The notes beneath the pieces were generated by a model. The model made no database searches. It was not told where the DNA came from and saw only the letters and a list, made by a program, of their open reading frames with translations. The translations under genes were made by a program, and so were the position numbers. This document shows positions 21,684 through 33,468 of a DNA stretch of 64,000 bases, piece by piece; the first letter of the stretch is position 1; the number at the start of each line of letters is the position of its first letter. This DNA comes from Neckera pumila (lineage: Eukaryota > Streptophyta > Bryopsida > Hypnales > Neckeraceae): contig OZ018409.1 of NCBI GenBank assembly GCA_963969595.1, positions 31,633,282 through 31,697,281 of the forward strand. The letters run 5' to 3'.

Positions 21684-23546
21684 CCCCTAAAGTACTGAAC
21701 ATGCTTTTTTGAGAACATAGCTTTTTGGGGCAGCTCACAACGAGCGGAGATTTTATTTTTTTTCTTTGAGATTTTCACACAACATTCTCCCGAGGAGTAG
21801 CTTTAACCCCTAAAGGTCAGAGACGATGTTTTCACCAAAAACTCTCCAAAACTGCCATTTCTAGTACAAGTACCAAATTTTAGAAAAGAAAACATTTTTT
21901 GGACACATGTAACCATAGGATCTTGTAGTAAACTTGTTTGAGAGTATGTAGATAAAATTTCAGAATTTTTCACCTTGTAGATTGCAAGATATTAACATTT
22001 GAATTGACAAAAATCCTTTTTTGGGCCCTGCAAAAAATCAAGCAGCTGCACTTCACAAGGTCACATTTAAATGAAAAATGGTAAAAGTGGTGGTTACTCC
22101 TTGGATTCATTCTTCAAATCAAGTGACTACATGCTTGAGAATTTTTAGATCATTTGGAATTGTACAACATATAGGGAAAAAATAGGTTGTAGAAAGAAGT
22201 AGAGAATGATTCAAAACACAAAATTGTTAAGAATTTAATTATGGAATTGAAAAATGTCAATCCCAACGGTTGTAATGTTGCAATAAACAATACACATCCT
22301 ATGCTTTTATGTTTTTCAAAAAAACTTAAAAATTGAGTTAAATATAGGACTTTGAAGTTTATTTTAGAATATGGAATCTATAACTGGCAGCAAACTAGAA
22401 CACCTCATAATTTTCATCTCATAAATCAAAATGGAGTAATTCAGAGCTTTACACATATGTATAAATCTAAAGAACCAATTTCAAATTTTTACTTCTAAAA
22501 AAGTGAGTTTTTAGAATTTTTTTGAGCTGCCCGTTGACCGTTGAAAATGAAATATCATCCAATAACTTTTTAATTATGTAATCAAAAGTTTTGAAAATTG
22601 TTGGGCCTTAAAGATACTCCTTGGACACACAATGTGTGAAATTTTTAAAAATAAAATACAAATAAAATTTCCATCCGTACTGAGCTGCCCAAAATCGCTA
22701 TGTTGCCAAAAAATGCCGTTTGGTCCTTTAGGGGTTAAGGCCCAACAATTTTCATAACTTTTGGTTATGTGGATAAAAAGTTATTGCATGATAAGTGAAT
22801 TTCAATGCTCGGCGGGCAGCCCGGGTAGAAAAAAAAAATCTTTTAAAATCACTTTTAAAAAGAATAAAAATTTGAAACTGGTTCTTTGGATTTATATATA
22901 TGCGGGAAGCTTTGAATTGTTCCATTTTGATCTATGAATCAAAAGTTATGAGGATTCTTAGTTTGTGGGTAGTTATGGAATCTCTACTCTAAATAAACTT
23001 TGAAGTCCTTTAATTCACTCAATTTTCAATATTTTTGAAAAAAAAAAAACTTTGGGTATAGATAGGTTATTACAACATTATAACCGTTGGAATTGGCATT
23101 TTTCAATTCTATGATTAAATTCTTAACAATTTAGTGTTTTGAATCATTCTCTACTTCTTTCTACTTACTATTTTTTTCTTGTATGTTGTACAAATCCAAA
23201 TGGTCTGAAATTTTTCAAGCATATAGCCAACTTGACTTCAAAAATGAATCCAAAGAGTAACCACCGTTTTGGACATTTTTTCATATAAATGTGACCTTGT
23301 GAAGTGCAGCTGCCTGGATTCTCGCAGGGACAAAATTTTTTTTTCCTCAATTCAAACACTACTATCTTGCAATCCACACGGTGGAAAATTCTGAAATTTT
23401 TTCCACATCTTCTCAAACCAGCATACTACAAGATCCTATGGTTACATGTGTCCAAAAATGTTTTTTTTTCTAAAATTTGATACTTGTATTAGAAATGGCA
23501 GTTTTGGAGCATTTTTGGTGAAAACATAGTCAAAAACCTTTAGGGG
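21684..23546 (-). mobile_element. TTAA-flanked element, family A, copy 5 (reverse, interrupted)
   Basis: The outer element runs from after TTAA 21680-21683 to before TTAA 23547-23550. Its two parts, 21684-21806 and 22739-23546, add up to about 931 bp, the usual family A length. It was split at the internal TTAA of the conserved GTAGCTTTAAGGCCCAAC motif by another family A element in the opposite orientation. Confidence 0.85.
21807..22734 (+). mobile_element. TTAA-flanked element, family A, copy 6 (nested, 928 bp)
   Basis: It is complete, with ends CCCCTAAAGGTCAGAGACG and TTTGGTCCTTTAGGGG, between TTAA 21803-21806 and 22735-22738. It is inserted in copy 5. Removing it with one TTAA restores the GTAGCTTTAAGGCCCAAC sequence seen uninterrupted in other copies (for example, reverse, near 3417), which demonstrates a TTAA target duplication. 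Confidence 0.9.
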
Positions 23547-23550
23547 TTAA

Positions 23551-24034
23551 ACTGAAATTTTAGTATGTGCAACTTGTACATTTATTATTTACTAATTGAA
23601 GCATATCTTTTCATTTTCTTAAATATGTTGCCCCTCTTCATTGGGACCTCAATCGATGTTATGTTTTTCACTTCCTTGTATTCTTTAAAAATAATGTTTC
23701 CAAGTTTTTTGTATTTCAAATGGGATTTACAGTTTAAATAAGAAAATCGTATATTAGTTTCTTCTTAAAGGTAACTCATCACAATGAATTTTAAATATTA
23801 TTCTTTTTCAACACTTGAGAAAGGTGGACTTAATTTCTTTTGAGATAACAGATAGCCACACTACAAAATAAGCTCCAATTGGTTTATAATGCCCTATTAG
23901 TTGTCGTTCAACCTAACTTCCAACATTCCCAAAATCCAACACAAATAAAAAACGAGGTCTTGGAGTACCAAGCTACATTGTTCAAGAGGCTTGGAAGTTG
24001 GAACCAAATCAATTTGTAGGGTAGACTTCTACTA
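23551..24034. other. Non-coding, nothing recognised
   Basis: AT-rich intergenic sequence with no gene or clear repeat boundary. Confidence 0.5.
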
Positions 24035-24310
24035 AGGTAGGGTGCTCTACAAGTGTCCATGCTCTAAAAGCGGCCACTAACGCAAAGGTTTATTTTGCTC
24101 GTATCAATGTACCAACAATGTCCATTTCACAAGGGGGTTGCTTGTAGTGACCATTGTGTTTCAACTTCAAAAAAGTCCAAAAAATATGAAATGACTTGGG
24201 CTAGATGCTAACTCCATTTTTCTTCCTTTGGAATTTTTTTCAAGGAGTTTAGCTTCCTCCCAAATTCATGCAATCCGCTTTTAAAAGGTCGCTTTAAGAG
24301 CAAACTACCT
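24035..24310 (+). mobile_element. TA-flanked MITE, family E, copy 3 (276 bp)
   Basis: The left end AGGTAGGGTGCTCTAC and right end GAGCAAACTACCT are flanked by TA. The interior shares ATGAAATGACTTGGGCTAGA with copies 1 and 2. It is shorter than copy 1 because of internal deletions. Confidence 0.7.
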
Positions 24311-24499
24311 TATAGCATCAGGTGCTCTTTCAAGACCCCAAACCATTTTCCTCCCCATCCAAAAACTGTGGCTAAAGAATGTGAGTTTCTTTCACACTCG
24401 TAAGGTAGAAACACCTATACCCAACCAAGATCTAAAACCCGACTTGTAGCATGCATGTATTTCCAACCAAAGCCAGAATAGGTTTAGAACCAAAGATTG

Positions 24500-24850
24500 G
24501 AATGCTTTTTTTTTTTTTTTCCTTTTCAAGGTTGGAACTAAGAATGTCAATGACACATGTCCTAAAGTGTTATAAAATATGCGAAAAGTAGTGAGTGGGA
24601 AAGTAGTATCTTGATTGATTGGAATTGGAAGACTCTAAACACTGGGTATGGGTTTGGACTACTTTTTTGGCTTCCAAAAATAACAGTGATTTCAGTTTTG
24701 GGAATTAAATTACCAAAAAATTACAGTCTCCATATTTCCTATCTTCCTACTTGGAAAAAATTTGCATTGCTTCATACTGTTCATGATCTGTTTCAAAATC
24801 GCTTAAATGATCGGGTATGGGTGCAGTTACCTTAGTCAATCATTCAACAA
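24500..24850 (+). repeat. Dispersed repeat family F, copy 1
   Basis: It aligns with 52925-53260. Shared stretches include TTGGAATTGGAAGA, ACTGGGTATGG versus ATTGGGTATAG, TTTTGGCTTCCAAAA and AATTGCTTAA-type ends. The boundaries are unclear and it is non-coding. Confidence 0.55.
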
Positions 24851-25910
24851 GTGTCAAACATTTCCTATGGAATGAAAAACTCATTCAATTTCTGCCTACG
24901 CTTCTTTGCGATTGTACGTATGACGACGACGACGACGGTGATGCACTGGATGACTGTCCTTCCCGAAAGCCTCCCCCCCTGAACCCCGAGAAAAAAGCGA
25001 GCGAGCGAGCCAAGGAAAGGAAAGGAATGATTTGTTTGTGCAATCAGATGGGTGATTGTGGAGCCAGGGACAGTTCACATGCCAAGTCCGGTACCAGGCA
25101 AACTAATGATCAAACCTTGCCAGGTGAGTTGCGCACATCTGTCCCGTCCCATCCCGTCCCTCGGTCCATCCCTCGGTCGGTCGGTTGGTCCGTCCGTCCG
25201 TTCCATGCGAGTGGGAGTGATTCCAAAGGAGTGGGGATCACTGTGATGAAAGTCTGATTGCTGCTGCCACACTCTGAGCTTCTGAACTCACTTTTTAAAA
25301 GGAAAAAAGAGGAAATATATATATGGGGTTGTACTTTTGTCATGGGTTGAATCAAATGGGGGAGAATAAGTTGTTCGTCTTCAGCTTGCTGGACTGGACG
25401 TGGCTTTTAAGTCGTATTCAATCATTGTTCCCGACCCATGACTTTTTAACTTGTAGTAGTAGTTGGGTGCTCGATGGATGGACCGACGGACCGATGGATG
25501 GAGAGGTGATTCCGTTGTCGTCATCGCTTGGTTGCTCCCCATTGTAATAGTACTCATCATCATCATGATCTGCTCGAATCTATTTCATTCATTCTTGGCT
25601 GATTGCAGAAGGAAAAAAAAAAAAAAAAAGAGAGAGAGAGAGAGAGAGAATGGATGGAGTGTTGGTGGGATGTTGTGGTAAAAAAATCCTATTTTTTTGT
25701 TTTGTAGGTGTCCAATTGCCCCACGTCTCTTCTTTGTGGTTGTAGTAACAAAGTTGAACAAGTCAGGAAACGGATGCGATAATAAAAAAATATATATTCA
25801 GGCTCTTTTGTTGATGATGAGCTGTGCAATCCATATTCAAGTACTTTGAGGAGTAAAGTCACCTGAGAGCGCAGCATAATGTGGCCTCCACTCACATACA
25901 TAATTTATAG
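24851..25910. other. Simple-repeat-rich sequence
   Basis: It holds CGA triplet repeats (24921-24938), GTCC/GGTC tetramer runs (25145-25200), a related GGAC/GATG run (25470-25505) and an A-tract followed by a GA microsatellite (25611-25650). Several frames stay open through these repeats, but none looks like a real protein. Confidence 0.6.
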
Positions 25911-25939
25911 GGGCGTCAAAATTTACTATTTCCTACACG

Positions 25940-26159
25940 TAATGAACCAATGGTCACTGTGGAAATCATCCTTTTTGGTACCGTGCAAATCATTTGCTTA
26001 AAAAAGCACCTAGGAGCACTCACTTGGAAGTCAAACTACGGTGCAAGACCTCTCCTTTTCACACAGAAATTTTAAGGATGAACATTTGGGCTTCTGTCTT
26101 ACAGAGAAGGATTCTCTATCATCCATCGTACACTTAGTGTCCACAACAATGTTCCAAGG
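25940..26159 (+). mobile_element. TTAA-flanked MITE, family C, copy 4
   Basis: It matches copy 1 through GTGGAAATCATCC, the internal TTAA (TTTGCTTAAAAAAG), CACTTGGAAGTCAAACTAC and TCATCCATCGTAC, and ends AATGTTCCAAGG before TTAA 26160-26163. The left end is eroded, so the start is approximate. The internal TTAA is unoccupied here. Confidence 0.65.
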
Positions 26160-26163
26160 TTAA

Positions 26164-29100
26164 GTATAGGGCATTAGGGTAATGCTTGACAATTTAGGAA
26201 TTACAAGGGAAAAAAGCGTTGATGGCGGAACTAGACTTGGAAGGGTGGGCTTTTCCCTATAATTCCCAATTTGGAGGGGCATTCCCTGACCAACTTTTAA
26301 TAGATTTAAGAACTTTGCCGACCAATTGTAGAAGAAGTATTTCGATGAATGAAAAGAAGGCAAATTTTTTGTTTACATGATCAAACCCGCGTAATGCATA
26401 TTCAAACCCTAATTGTGGTCAAGAATTTGCTTAGAGATTTGTATAGGAAATCTCTTGATAGTGGTTCAACAGATGCATTAAAAAACTAGACTTGTACCTA
26501 ACATTGACAAATAGGTAATCAAATTCATAAATGCAAATATAAGATTCTACAATTCTTCCTACTAATTCCAAATGAATGTAACACATGATATTGTCAGTTG
26601 CAACTCCTTCAAAACACACAATGATTGGTCAAATCTGATCAGCACACAGGGTTTGAAAAACGGGGATGTTTGAATTTTACATATCAACAGTTGTTGGCAA
26701 TGAAATTCCATTTCATTTGTTTCAAAAAATAAAAAACAAAAACATAGCAACAGTTGAGAAAACATGTTGCGTGGTACAAACTGCGAGTCTGTTCAACAAC
26801 ATTCTTCAAGCAACTTCAAAATGTTTTATTCTTACTTTATCTTTGTGTATTCAAAAGACCATGCTTCGGCTTACATGAAATGACGTTTGCACCTTTCCCT
26901 GTTTGCACCTTTCTTGAAAGAATTTTTAGGCAGTACAGTACCCGGCAGTAGCTAAGATAAGATACAGACAAAGAATTTGAGAGCTCCAACCTTGTAAAGA
27001 CTCTGCTGTGAAATTGAATTGCTGCCAAATATTCAAAATTCCATGAAATTGAGCACATATGATATTCTTCCAATTGTCCACACTCCAGTGCATATGAGTT
27101 TGAGCAAATGCAAGCCTTTATGCCTTATGTGCATCCTTGAGAAAAGGTTCTTTGTGACTGCAGTATGATTGTTGAAACCAAGAATCTGAATATATTTTAT
27201 CAATGTGCGCATGCAAACTTTTGTTATCACTTAGGTTTGAATTGCACTATTGCAGCAAGAAGTGTGCAACAATCAACAAATATACAACTTGTGCCAATTG
27301 CTGCTTGTCACACGAAAGTTGAGCTTTACATTTTCTATTCGAAGGCTTCACGGAGAGGACAGTCCCTCAAAGCCGATATTGCATCATAAGATCAGAAATA
27401 ATTTGGCGTGCTATGTTCAATTTACGTTCAATTTGAGCATCAAAGAGTCTCAATTCTTGCATATCAACAATGCAAGCCTTCTCTTGTACTGTGAGAAATC
27501 ACAGCTTCGTTGCAGACACAAGAATTGGCTACAAGATACTCTTCAACTATCACAACTCTTCCTTAAAAATGACCCTCTCAAATGCAAGCCAATCTCCCCA
27601 AATTTGAACTCCTTTCTTCCTCAATTTGCCCTACAGAACCGTCATAGTGCATAAGAGCAACTCCATTGCACTTATACACGTTGGAATGCACACATCTTCA
27701 CCATCATCTGTATCTCAGATGAGGTCACCGAAAACAACCCATGTACTTAGCTTTCACCAACTGAATGTGACTATTCTCACCTAATTGCTGATTTGTCATA
27801 AACACATTAGGATTTATAAAACGTAACCTTTGCCACTTGGCAACAACCGCAATATATAACCACTCCTGGAGCCTCATGCAATTTAAAAAAATAAATTATT
27901 TTTTTTGAATTTTTTTTGAATTTTTTTTATTGTGCATTCTCGTGAGGTTCATCACAGAACTGGTTCATGGAAGGTTCTGGAAGAGTGTCCGTAACTTACT
28001 TAAGCTGCTGGGTACTGTACTGTACTGTACTTGTAAAAGTCCTGTGCAATCCAATCAATCCGCAAGAAGTTTGAAAATTCCAAGTGATAACTTAGTTAGA
28101 TAGTTCTGACCAGTCTCACAAGGACTACCGTAGCAGATCATGAATGGACTACAAATTGTAAATAAAGATATAGCTGGTGTGACAATAACTGTTACCAACT
28201 GAGGAGGACATAAACTAAGCAGGGTTTTCCAGTTTTTTAGCTGAAATGTTTAGACAAGGTTTGCAAACTCCTTCCAATAGAAAGCAGCTGCACTGTATAG
28301 GTTTTGGTTCCATTTATTTTATTCTGAGATCAGAGACATCTAAAATGAACATGTTTGAATCCACAGTGCAAAACATTTGGACTAGCACATGAAAGGAAAA
28401 ACAACTGAAACTCACATACATTTGGTGCTACTGTTGTGCGCACTCCCTTTCATACCGTTTGGAAGTTAGCAAGGATCAGCCTTCCATACCAAATCGGCCT
28501 TTTAATAACCTTGCTGATTGCTCTTAATTCCCCAAGACCTTCCATTTAATCAGGCATGGTTAGCAATAGGATCATAATTCCCAACTTCAATTATGTGCTG
28601 CAACCAGTGAATCATTCTTCTCCATAATTTAACTATCTGTACCCCTCTAGGCATATGTAAATCAACGTTACTCAGCACAGTATGCATATGCTTGCAAGCT
28701 GCATCACAGTCCGCACATAACCTCGTTCAGTATTGATCAGGCGAACAAAAATCTGAATTCAGCACCTAGCAAGCACCTAGCAGGCACTAGCAGATGGAAA
28801 CTGCTACTACTCAATTTTTTCAACTGCAAATGTAGTTCTAATTTCCAAAAACACCAATGCAATCATGGTCACCAGTTTCCAACCCGACACCAAGAGTTAA
28901 AAGTTCGATATAAACCACCGATTCTTTCAGGTCGCTGAAAGTAAAAACATGCCCCATGACGTACAATGGCGTTGAGAAAACATTGCGTGCTAATTATTTT
29001 AGATACAGGATTTTCCAGGCGACATTGGAAGCTCCGCCTGCCCCTCGACAATAGACAGTAATACAATCAAGGGAGGACGCCTCTTATAAGTTTCAGGCAA

Positions 29101-29171
29101 TAAATCACCGAGGTGCGAATTGCAGTGAAACCAGAAAGCAAAGCAAAACTACTTTCCAGCAAGTAATGTGA
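26164..29171. other. No gene recognised; includes the 3' flank of MPC1
   Basis: No protein family was recognised on either strand. The part next to 29171 should contain the 3' untranslated region of the minus-strand MPC1 gene. AATAAA-type signals on the minus strand occur near 28314-28325, but no cleavage site can be fixed. A TACTG microsatellite lies at 28011-28030. Confidence 0.5.
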
Positions 29172-30886
29172 TCAAGAGCGTTTGGTCTTGGGGTCCATGT
29201 CTGGCCTGCAGTTCAGTAGTAAACACACGACACCATCAGGACACAGTTTTTGAATAATTAACCTCTTCATCAAAATCTTAGGCAATGACGTTCGCCCTAC
29301 ATCTGAATCCGAGTTTTTTTTTTTCCCTTTTAATCGTTCAGAAGAAGTTTCCGTACTCTAACCACAAGGGGCTAAAGACCTCTCAATACACAAAAGCAAA
29401 GCTACGTGTGTCCGCGCCCCTCACATATCTTTCTGGAGAATGGTTGGCTCACGTACTACAGTACGTCTGCAATCACATGCATGCAAGGACAGGAAGAGTG
29501 TATTTTAATTAATCACTTCAACAACCACAACACCTTCACTTCGATTCCACCTTCACAGGTCGTCCAATAGAGCTTATGCATAAGCAAAAATTGATTACAA
29601 TACGACATGAAAGTCATGAAAACTTACTGAGCGCTATACCATCGGTACCAACGCTGGAACTGGTACAGCTGCACGGTCTCGTTGGAGGCATGAACACCAA
29701 AAAGGAGATAATTTCGTGGCTGGACCATCCAAGCAAACCTCATGAAAAGGCACGAGTACACGCACATCACGCCAGTCATGTTTCCCGAAATCATTTCAGG
29801 TGGTTTCTGCGTGTCCACCAAACCCTACAACATAGCAGCAGATTCGTAAGACACTTAGAAGAGCTGGACAGAGTTTAACTAGTATACAAAACAAAGCCTT
29901 GTCGCATACATTCGTAGATAGAGGATTTCAACAGTAGGAATCTTCTTATCAGACAACCCTAGAGATCGATCACCAATCTCCGTACAAGGTACAAATTCAA
30001 TTCCGAATATGATACGACAAATTGATCTCCTGAAAATTCACACTATAGCCTGATATTCTGAAGGCATACTTGACCCAACTTCACTCAAATGACCACAGCA
30101 GCACACAGCGATTATGATGGGTGTACTTGACAAGGAATTCACGTATATTCATGATAACCTGTCTGAAGATATCATCCGAACAACCTATATCATGGATAGG
30201 AATAAAGGACAGACAGAATGTCATGGAGACATGTCAACGCGTACAGAGCCTCAATTTCAGAGTTTCTTCTAAGGGTAAAAAGGTCAGACATGTCAACGGC
30301 CTTGATTGATAGATTCTATAGCAGCTCTTTGACTCAAGTTTCTAATATAGTTGAGAGCAATTCCTGTATTCTCATTAGCACTATCTGGTAAGAATGCAGG
30401 AAATTGTTGCCTTATAAACGCCCACACCATTTGAACCACATTCTTGCAGCTTATACAAATTATACAAATTTTGGGCTTACTTGTGTCTGTACCCCTAATA
30501 AGTTTGAGGAATAAAAAAACTGTTAACCGGTCCACGTAATAGAAGAGGCATTGTTACCCTGAAGATGCTACTAGCAGTTCTTCCTTGGGACACATAATTG
30601 TTGTTATTATAAGCGGTCCTCATTTCTATTCTGTGAAATTTCTCGTTTTGGACCGCTTATAATAACAATAGCTGAGCACTCATAACTGCGTTCATTCTCC
30701 ACCAACCCTAAAATTCACAAACCATACCATCCTGTTCACATTTCCAGATGAGAGCCAATCAATCCACCATTTCAATCAATTTCCGAACATTACCGCAACT
30801 ACGAAACCCCAATTCGCCACTGGGCCCCAGAAGTGCGTGGTCTTCGGTCCCACGGGACTGTTCCAGAATGCTCTCATCGCCGCCAT
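29172..30886 (-). CDS. MPC1: Mitochondrial pyruvate carrier 1 (MPC1), three exons
   Basis: MPC1 pairs with an MPC2-type subunit in the inner mitochondrial membrane to import pyruvate into the matrix. The CDS is built from exon 1 at 30886-30794, exon 2 at 29824-29628 and exon 3 at 29205-29172. Introns begin GTAATG and GTAAGT and end GTAG and GCAG, and phases agree. The 107-residue product has the usual length for plants. Residues 13-26 read [14 protein letters not shown], residues 39-49 [11 protein letters not shown], and residues 60-80 [21 protein letters not shown] followed by NETVQLYQ, all MPC1 signatures. Membrane segments lie within the central part. The C-terminal tail after QLYQ differs from other plants and depends on the third exon ([10 protein letters not shown]), the least certain part. 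Nothing is broken, so the gene is probably functional. Its 5' flank is tandemly duplicated and intron 1 holds an antisense copy of 5' sequence (see findings). Confidence 0.94.
30601..30668. repeat. Perfect 19-bp inverted repeat in MPC1 intron 1
   Basis: The arms 30601-30619 (TTGTTATTATAAGCGGTCC) and 30650-30668 are exact complements around a 30-nt loop. The loop plus the inner arm bases (30615-30651) is an exact reverse complement of 30972-31008, upstream of the MPC1 start codon. Confidence 0.9.
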
Positions 30887-30904
30887 GATCCTTCACCCTG
30901 TCCA

Positions 30905-30938
30905 ACATTCCAACATTCCAACATTCCAACATTCCAAC
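30905..30938 (+). repeat. ACATTCCA microsatellite in MPC1 5' region
   Basis: There are four to five tandem copies of the 8-mer CCAACATT, about 20-50 bases upstream of the MPC1 ATG (30886, minus strand), so probably within the 5' untranslated region. Confidence 0.85.
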
Positions 30939-31305
30939 AACCCGTTCGATAAGCTGAAAACGAAACATCCTCCAAAACGAGAAATTTCACAGAATAGAAA
31001 TGAGGACCAACTCAACAAAGATCCCCACGCCGTTCAAATTCAAGATCCCCATGACCTCCCATAACCTAAATTGCAACAGCGAGCGATCCATGGTACGAGA
31101 AGAGAAGAGGGGAGACCCAACATTCCACCAAACTCGTTCGATAAGCTGAAAACAAAACATCATCTACATGGAAATTTCACAAAATAGAAATGAAGAAGAC
31201 CAATTCAACTAAGATCCACACGCCATTCCAGTTCAAGATTCCTAAGACCTCCCTTAACCCTAATGTACCCAAACAAGCGATCCACAGTACGAGAAGAGGA
31301 GAGAA
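30925..31305 (-). promoter_or_regulatory. Tandemly duplicated 5' flank of MPC1
   Basis: Two units of about 190 bp lie head to tail, with moderate divergence. Each starts near CGTTCGATAAGCTGAAAAC and runs through GAAATTTCACA(G/A)AATAGAAATG, GATCC(C/A)CACGCC and CAAGAT to GATCCA, then GTACGAGAAGAG. The first unit begins about 40 bases upstream of the MPC1 start codon, so the pair covers the probable 5' untranslated region and core promoter. No TATA box was identified with confidence. The regulatory role is inferred from position only. Confidence 0.7.
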
Positions 31306-31619
31306 AGAGACGGATGGAATGAGGCAAGCAAGGAGAATTCAGAGAAAAGGGAGAAAGGGAAGTGCGAGTGGAAACCGAGAAGCGCTGGTGGCGATAGTTT
31401 TGACGAGTGAAGGGAGCTGTGGCGATGGAGATGGGATTGCGATGGGGATAGTAGCGGAGGTGCGAGACGAAGTCGATACCCAAGACCGCAAATAAATGGG
31501 GCCTATGATGACCGCGGGAGCACAATGTTCTTGGCTTTCTTTGGGGGGATGGCTTGTAAGTCCGCCAAAGGAGGGGGGGCTCACTATTCATTACTTTGTT
31601 TGCTTCCATTTTTCAACTA
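31306..31619. other. MPC1 upstream flank, nothing recognised
   Basis: A mixed-composition sequence upstream of MPC1, with frames open on both strands that resemble no known protein. It probably belongs to the promoter region. Confidence 0.5.
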
Positions 31620-32310
31620 GATATTAATGAAAAACTTTACATTTTTTTTTAGAGATGAAAATCATATGTGAAATACAAGTCATAAATATTTTAAAGTTTT
31701 TTGGGAAAATTTGAAATTATTGTGAATTTTTAAAGAAAAAGTAAAGAAAATTCATATCAAAATACAAAGTACATAGCATTGTTAATCAACGTCCATTTTA
31801 CTCCCCGCAAAAGTAGGAGCCTCCCAACATTGGAACCTATGCATTTACTGTACAAAAACCTGGAGTTGCTAGCCACTAACCACTCATGAATCACCAACCA
31901 ATGGATGACCTCATATTATAATTAAAGTTTCTAGTAAGCATCTTGGGAAGAATTATCCCTATTGTTTGGGGAAAAAAATCAAGCCACTTAACTATGTTAT
32001 GTATACTAAAAAAATACGAAATTTTCACTATAGATGTATATTATAGTGTAGAATATCATGGTATAAATAAAATTTATTATGTCACTCTAAAGTAGAAAAT
32101 CAGTAAACCATAATTTTCAAACAAAATTCATATTGCTATAAAGTATTGAAGTTTATGAATTTTTCAAACTTTCTAACCGGAGTAGACACTTTATAAGCTT
32201 CATTTTCATTTGTTGGACTCAAATTCAAAAAAATATTATTTTTATGGCTCAAACTCACATGAGAGTAAATAGTAAGAAAAATGGTCAAAATATACTACAA
32301 TGGTGATATG
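31620..32310 (+). mobile_element. Decayed relative of family D
   Basis: It shares with 3751-4488 the ordered motifs GAGATGAAAAT, AAATTTGAAATTATTG/TTTTTAAAGAAAAAGT, TACGAAATTTTCACTAT, and TTTGTTGGACTCAAATTCAAA. No intact ends are left. The boundaries are approximate. Confidence 0.5.
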
Positions 32311-32318
32311 TGGATTAA

Positions 32319-33464
32319 TACCGAAAGGACCAAGGCCTTATTTTGGCCAAAAAATTCAAAACTGCCATTTCTATAGCAAAGAATAAAGAAAAATTGAAAA
32401 TTATTTTCTTGCACATCTAACTATAGGATCTTATACCTAACTAATATGAAAATGTATGGAAAAGATTTCAGAATTTTTGATTGCAAGCTTGCAAGATATT
32501 TGTGTTTAAAGTGAAAAAACAAGTTTTCAGCACATTGCAAGACTGGATTTTAAACATTTTTAGCTTAAATTTTTTGCTCTATAGAGTTTTGATCTTAAAT
32601 CTTTATAGTGGAGAATTGAGTTGAGAGTCTAGGAAAAAAAACAATTCATAAGAACTTAATTTTCATTCTTAAAAAAAATTATTAAGTGGAAGTAGGTATG
32701 AAATAGAAGGATGTTCTAAGATAATAATTTCTTTTAGATGGAATTAAAATGCACTAATTCCAATTGTGAGATTGTTCTAGAAAGCAAACTAAACCATGTG
32801 AATTTTTTTTTTTTTAAATTGCAAGTTTAGTAATGAATCCTATTACTTTTGTCCCACTAAAAAGCTCTTTATTTTATCTCATGTTTTTCTTATACTAATT
32901 TCGTTGACCATATTGTAAAATGTATAATTTAGAATATTCTAACTTTTATATCACCACAATCCATGAAGAACATTGTATTTGTTCAATGCAACCAAAACAA
33001 AAATTGGACTCAAGCAAGCTTCCAATATGCGTACTCAAAACTACTAAAAAAACAAGAGGTAAAATCAAGAGCTTTTTAATGGAATAGAGGTAGTACAAGT
33101 TATTTTTTCAAGAAGATGCTCTAATTGTCCAAAAAACAAGATTGTCCATAATTTTCTCATAACAAATCCAAATGAAATGAATCAAAGCTTTCCAAATAGA
33201 CAAAAATATAATCTATGAGGAAAAAATTCACATTCTTTTTTAAAATTAAATTTTTTTTTTGTTGCCTCTTCTCCCCCGTTTTGAGCTTATTTGAACATAA
33301 CTTTTGTTCCCGTGCACCAATTGAAAAAATAATTATATTCTAATGAAGCTTATCAATTTTCTATCTTCAAAACAATGTTTCAAAAAATCAGAACAAGAAT
33401 TCAGCCCATAGGTACTTGCCCGAAATTGCATTTGTCCCTCGAAGGGATAATGGTCTATTAGGGG
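32319..33464 (+). mobile_element. TTAA-flanked element, family B, copy 3 (interrupted)
   Basis: It lies between TTAA 32315-32318 and TTAA 33465-33468, and has eroded left end TACCGAAAGG and right end GTCTATTAGGGG. It follows family B copy 1 along its length, with one extra 251-bp block at 32843-33093 that is a separate TA-flanked element. Without it the length is about 893 bp. Confidence 0.8.
32843..33093. mobile_element. Stowaway-like MITE nested in a family B element
   Basis: The block is absent from the other family B copies. It has imperfect terminal inverted repeats: right end read inward CTACCTCTATTCCATTAAAA, left end TTACTTTTGTCCCACTAAAA. It is flanked by TA at 32841-32842 and 33094-33095. 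The terminal sequence resembles the CTCCCTCCGTYCC ends of plant Stowaway MITEs of the Tc1/mariner superfamily. Confidence 0.8.
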
Positions 33465-33468
33465 TTAA

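Noticed and set aside
24817..25257. 146-codon frame with an Asp run
   Set aside because: It crosses CGA and GTCC simple repeats. There is no known domain, and the opposite strand is open too.
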